From: Oscillospiraceae bacterium
Lineage (GTDB): Bacteria > Bacillota > Clostridia > Oscillospirales > CAG-382
Length of the DNA: 55,343 bases
Assembly: GCA_015065165.1 (NCBI GenBank)
Contig: SVQU01000012.1
Location: 1 to 55,343 of the forward strand
Reading direction: 5' to 3'
The notes under the pieces are model-generated. The model saw nothing but the letters and a program-made list of their open reading frames with translations, was not told where the DNA came from and made no database searches. Positions 52,526-55,343 of this stretch are shown piece after piece (positions within the stretch are counted from its first letter, which is position 1; the number at the start of each line of letters is the position of its first letter). Position numbers and translations under genes: made by a program.

Positions 52526-55066
52526 ATGCAAAAAATCAAAAAGCTGTTGTGCGTTCTTTTGGTTGCCACCATGGTTTTCTCTATGGTTGTTGCTACCACT
52601 TTGAGCGCTTCTGCAGCATCACCTTTACCTCACCTTGTTCAGCTTGACACCGTTTGGAAGAGCTATTCCTACGGCGGCGGCACTCTTTATAAAACAGGTT
52701 GTGGTATTTTCTCGTTAAGTAACGCTGTAGGTTATCTTACAGGTAAAAGAATCGACGTTCCCACTGCCGCAAAGTGGGCTCACAGCATTAATGCTTATAA
52801 CGTAAACGGCGGCGACGGTACATACAGATTGGTTCTTTACCCTAAGGTTCAGGCTAAATATGGCGCGCAGTATGGCTTCACCTTGAACTGCAACGGCGGT
52901 CAGGGTTGGTGGGCAGGTTCTTCCAGCTCGGTTCTTAAACAGCACCTTGCCAACGGCGGTGTTGCTATCGGCCACGTTCCCGGCCACTTTATCGCTATTG
53001 TAGACTATAACTACACCACCAATAAATTCCACGTACTTGACAGTGCACCTTCTACCGCAAGAGGTACAACCAGCGGCAGAGGCGACTGTTGGGTAACTCA
53101 GTCCCGCCTTGCTACCGGCAAGCTTAAGCTGGACTGGTTCTGTCTCCTTTCTGCAACAGGTACTCCCGCAGACGAACAGGATAACGAAAAATCCCTTCTT
53201 GCATCTGCAATCGAAACCGCAAAGGATAAGCGTTACGACCAATACAGCGCGGAAAGTATTGCTACCTTCCGTTCTGCTTACAGCAACGCGGTTACGGTTT
53301 ATAATAATGCATCCTCTACTTCCGATAACTATAAATCCGCAAGAACCGCTTTGGAATCGGCTATGAAAACCTCTGCCGCTACCATCGTTTCCTCGGGTAA
53401 ATCCTACACTACTTCTGCTGTGTTCAATCCCGATGGCGACCAAAAGGACAACGGCGTTAAGCTTGTTGACGGCTCTAAGGGTAATTCCGACGGCGGTACC
53501 GCAAACTTCGTTGGCTTCAAGGGCGAAGCAAGCGTTGTTGTAGACCTCGGTTCTGTTCAGCAGTCCAATATGTACAAAATTTATATGACAGCGGGCGACT
53601 GGGGTGTTGCAGTTCCTTACGGCGACCAGCTCTCTATGAAAATTTCTGTTTCGGATAACAACTCTACCTTTACCGAGGTTGCTTCCGTAAATAATTCTAT
53701 CCGTACAGGCGTTAAAAACGGCAATTGGGAAACCGTAACTCTTACCGCCGTTTTGGACCAAAAGGTCAGCGCAAGATATGTTAAATTTACAGTTAACAGC
53801 ACCGCTTCCAACAATTTCGTTTGGTTGGATGAGGTTGAGGTTATGTCCGGCGATCCCTTGCTTTCGGGCCATATCTATATAAACGGCATTAACAAAAAAA
53901 TCGGCTCGGGCGACTGTTTTATCTTCACCCCTGCCTTCGGCGCAATCACTGTTGACACCGCAAACCACGCTTGGACAGCAAACGTTGTTGCAAAGTGGGA
54001 CGAGGTTAAATACGGTTACGTTGTAACACAGCGTTTCTTCGGCGAAGGCGCATCTACACCTTCCGTAACCTTGGCTTCCGATGAAATCTTTATTGCCGCT
54101 AACAACTGGGAAACCGGTGTTACCGACGGCAGTGCGGTTAAAGGCAGTGCGGCTAACACCAACACTGTAAACGCAATTCAGGTTGGCGATATCGTTCGTC
54201 TTGACGGTATCGACGTTGTATATACCAATACAATCGAGGTGGCTTCCTACGTTAAGGTTGAAACCGCTTCGGCACCCCCTGTACAGACCGAATGCCCCCA
54301 CGTTGCAGGTCCCGAAAGCTGTACAAATGATCAGGTTTGCTTAAGCTGCGGCGTTGTTCTTGCAACCGCAAAGGGACACGATGACGGCGAATGGGAACTT
54401 GAAGAAAACCTTAAGCACCGCAAGTGTACCAAGTGTGGCGAGGTTCTCGAAACTGTGGAGATAAGCGACGAGGATCCTGCCGATATGGGCGATATCGACG
54501 GCAACGGTTCTTTGAACTCTATGGACTATATGCTCCTTAAGCGCGCATATTTCGATGCTTACGCTATGGCAAAGCCTGAAAATGGCGACATTGACGTTAA
54601 CGGCAATTTGAACTCTATGGACTATATGCTTCTTAAGCGTGCTTACTTCGGCATTTATAAGCTGAACGACGGCGCTTACGAATCTGCATACGAAGCAGTT
54701 GTTAACGATTGGAAATCCCAGGAAAGCGACACCGTTATTCTCGGCGGCGCATGGACCTATGACCTTAACGATGACGGCGACCGCGAGCTTGTGGTTCAGA
54801 TTTCCGACGATGAGGGCAGAAGCACCTATTACTTCTACGCTTACGAAAACGAAAAGGCTGTAAAAATCGGCGAAAAATACGGCGATTACAGCACAATCGA
54901 AACCGACGGCGCAAACCTTTATATCTGCTGTACCGATGCAGATTTGCACATCGCTTATAAGGTTACTTATGAAAACGGCACCTTCTTGACCAAGAGCCAA
55001 GAATACGACGGCGAAAAACTTCCTTACGTAGGTACCGACGTAGATAATCCTTTGAAAGCGTTTTAA
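52526..55066 (+). CDS. secreted C39-like peptidase with discoidin-like, Cys and dockerin modules
   Basis: Secreted protein of 846 residues. A signal peptide (1-31, ending SASAA) precedes a papain-fold domain of the peptidase C39-like type (about 32-215): Cys59 in KTGCGIFSLSNAVGYLTG, a His near 154 in PGHFIAIVDY and an Asp near 172 in HVLDSAPS form the likely triad. Then come a FIVAR-like helical repeat (about 215-285), a discoidin-like module (about 290-445), a beta module (about 450-590), a Cys/His module like those of protein 2 (CPH ... CTNDQVCLSCG ... CTKCGE), a type I dockerin (about 652-712; DIDGNGSLNSMD and DIDVNGNLNSMD) and a C-terminal domain of 130 residues with a DLNDDGDRELVV calcium-like loop. 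C39-like domains cleave peptides, but this one has no transporter part, so it may process or degrade extracellular proteins. Confidence 0.82.
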   Translation: MQKIKKLLCVLLVATMVFSMVVATTLSASAASPLPHLVQLDTVWKSYSYGGGTLYKTGCGIFSLSNAVGYLTGKRIDVPTAAKWAHSINAYNVNGGDGTYRLVLYPKVQAKYGAQYGFTLNCNGGQGWWAGSSSSVLKQHLANGGVAIGHVPGHFIAIVDYNYTTNKFHVLDSAPSTARGTTSGRGDCWVTQSRLATGKLKLDWFCLLSATGTPADEQDNEKSLLASAIETAKDKRYDQYSAESIATFRSAYSNAVTVYNNASSTSDNYKSARTALESAMKTSAATIVSSGKSYTTSAVFNPDGDQKDNGVKLVDGSKGNSDGGTANFVGFKGEASVVVDLGSVQQSNMYKIYMTAGDWGVAVPYGDQLSMKISVSDNNSTFTEVASVNNSIRTGVKNGNWETVTLTAVLDQKVSARYVKFTVNSTASNNFVWLDEVEVMSGDPLLSGHIYINGINKKIGSGDCFIFTPAFGAITVDTANHAWTANVVAKWDEVKYGYVVTQRFFGEGASTPSVTLASDEIFIAANNWETGVTDGSAVKGSAANTNTVNAIQVGDIVRLDGIDVVYTNTIEVASYVKVETASAPPVQTECPHVAGPESCTNDQVCLSCGVVLATAKGHDDGEWELEENLKHRKCTKCGEVLETVEISDEDPADMGDIDGNGSLNSMDYMLLKRAYFDAYAMAKPENGDIDVNGNLNSMDYMLLKRAYFGIYKLNDGAYESAYEAVVNDWKSQESDTVILGGAWTYDLNDDGDRELVVQISDDEGRSTYYFYAYENEKAVKIGEKYGDYSTIETDGANLYICCTDADLHIAYKVTYENGTFLTKSQEYDGEKLPYVGTDVDNPLKAF

Positions 55067-55092
55067 GTAAAAACAATAAAACGGACGTTATT

Positions 55093-55128
55093 TGCGAGAC
55101 TTCCCATAAGGAAGTCTCGCAGTTTTAT
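55093..55128 (+). terminator. terminator of dockerin protein 3
   Basis: TGCGAGACTTCC / GGAAGTCTCGCA perfect 12-bp stem with a 5-nt loop, followed by GTTTTATT. Confidence 0.9.
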
Positions 55129-55135
55129 TCGCCGT

Positions 55136-55168
55136 CATGGGGTCCCCGCAAAACATGGTTTTGCGGGG
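55136..55168 (-). repeat. CCCC-hairpin-GGGGACCCC element, copy 3
   Basis: CCCCGCAAAAC (55144-55154) pairs perfectly with GTTTTGCGGGG (55158-55168) around ATG. Read on the minus strand it ends GGGGACCCCATGACGG, matching the GGGGACCCCGATGACG flank of copy 1 at 28382. Confidence 0.8.
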
Positions 55169-55181
55169 TTGTTTATTCAGC

Positions 55182-55334
55182 GAGTGATATTGCTCCGCAG
55201 TGATATTATGCTTCGCATAGTTATATTGCCTACGGCAGTTTAAGGCGAATAAAATAACACTGAAGCCGATAGGCTTCAATAACACTATTGCTTTGCAATA
55301 ATATCACTCCGACGAAGTCGGAATAAAACTTGAA
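55182..55334. repeat. tandem three-base-loop hairpin array with inverted spacers
   Basis: Hairpins TGC-TCC-GCA, ATGC-TTC-GCAT, TGCC-TAC-GGCA, GAAGCC-GATA-GGCTTC, ATTGC-TTT-GCAAT and CCGAC-GAA-GTCGG stand in series. Spacers left of centre read AGTGATATT or AGTTATATT; those right of centre read AATAACACT or AATATCACT, their reverse complement. The array therefore folds back on itself. TTTTATTCGCC near 55123-55133 and GGCGAATAAAA at 55243-55253 form a further inverted pair. No credible gene is present up to the contig end. Confidence 0.82.
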
Positions 55335-55343
55335 AAGCATTAT

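Noticed and set aside
48976-52599. 1207-codon open frame on the minus strand (and 712 codons at 46768-48906)
   Set aside because: Same register effect opposite dockerin protein 2; its repeats are only the reverse translation of the Cys repeats and linkers.
55088-55285. 65-codon minus-strand frame
   Set aside because: It only translates the terminator and hairpin array; no ribosome binding site and no family resemblance.

Overview
The window looks like one end of a contig from a spore-forming Firmicute of the class Clostridia, probably an uncultured gut member near Oscillospirales. The evidence is AAAGGAGG-type ribosome binding sites, TTGACA-N17-TATAAT promoters (often with an extended TGn -10), the sporulation genes gerW and pdaA, a miaB-ricA-mutS-mutL order like that of Bacillus subtilis, a tRNA with encoded CCA, and secreted dockerin proteins. 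The first 12 bases match the end of an Illumina adapter, so the left edge is an assembly artefact. Placement below class is inference.

Layout. 1-5304: a BMP-family nucleoside-type ABC importer (lipoprotein, double ATPase, two permeases). 5362-12490: a SNF2-type helicase, mnmA, a lipoprotein with Ig-like and SLH-like parts, an LCP cell-wall enzyme and a D-lactate-dehydrogenase-like protein. 12535-15407: a single-chain ABC-FtsX transporter. 15433-19787 (minus strand): gpmI, a site-2 protease, scpA, scpB and gerW. 19819-24890: nusB-xseA-hslO-SDR-dut-yhbY-PHP, tightly packed. 24955-28437: pdaA diverging from an NlpC/P60 hydrolase-miaB-ricA-like operon. 28359-28985: 640 bases without a gene, packed with hairpins and palindromic repeats. 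28998-34834: mutS-mutL-tgt. 34835-35205: more palindromic repeats. 35206-36889 (minus): a small membrane protein and an SPFH protein. 36980-55121: three large secreted dockerin proteins, interrupted by an MFS transporter, tRNA-Leu(UAG), a duplicated terminator module, nagB and a DUF975 protein. 55122-55343: a hairpin array running to the contig end.

The most distinctive content is the extracellular set. Protein 1 (37046-42733) has an N-terminal dockerin, seven discoidin-like modules and two copies of an unnamed module. Protein 2 (46726-52332) has four cohesin-like modules, two discoidin-like modules, eight Cys/His repeats and a C-terminal dockerin. Protein 3 (52526-55066) has a C39-like papain-fold domain, a discoidin-like module, one Cys/His module and a dockerin. 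All six calcium loops look intact, and linkers are long Ser/Glu/Pro or Ser/Glu/Val repeats. A cellulosome-like assembly built on protein 2 is a reasonable inference, but no glycoside hydrolase is visible here, so what it would act on is unknown.

The second theme is dispersed structured DNA: hairpins with three-base loops and variable stems separated by constant spacers (28562-28620, 55191-55331), a MITE-like element with compensatory changes, 35-bp palindromic tandem repeats, and a hairpin followed by GGGGACCCC found three times.
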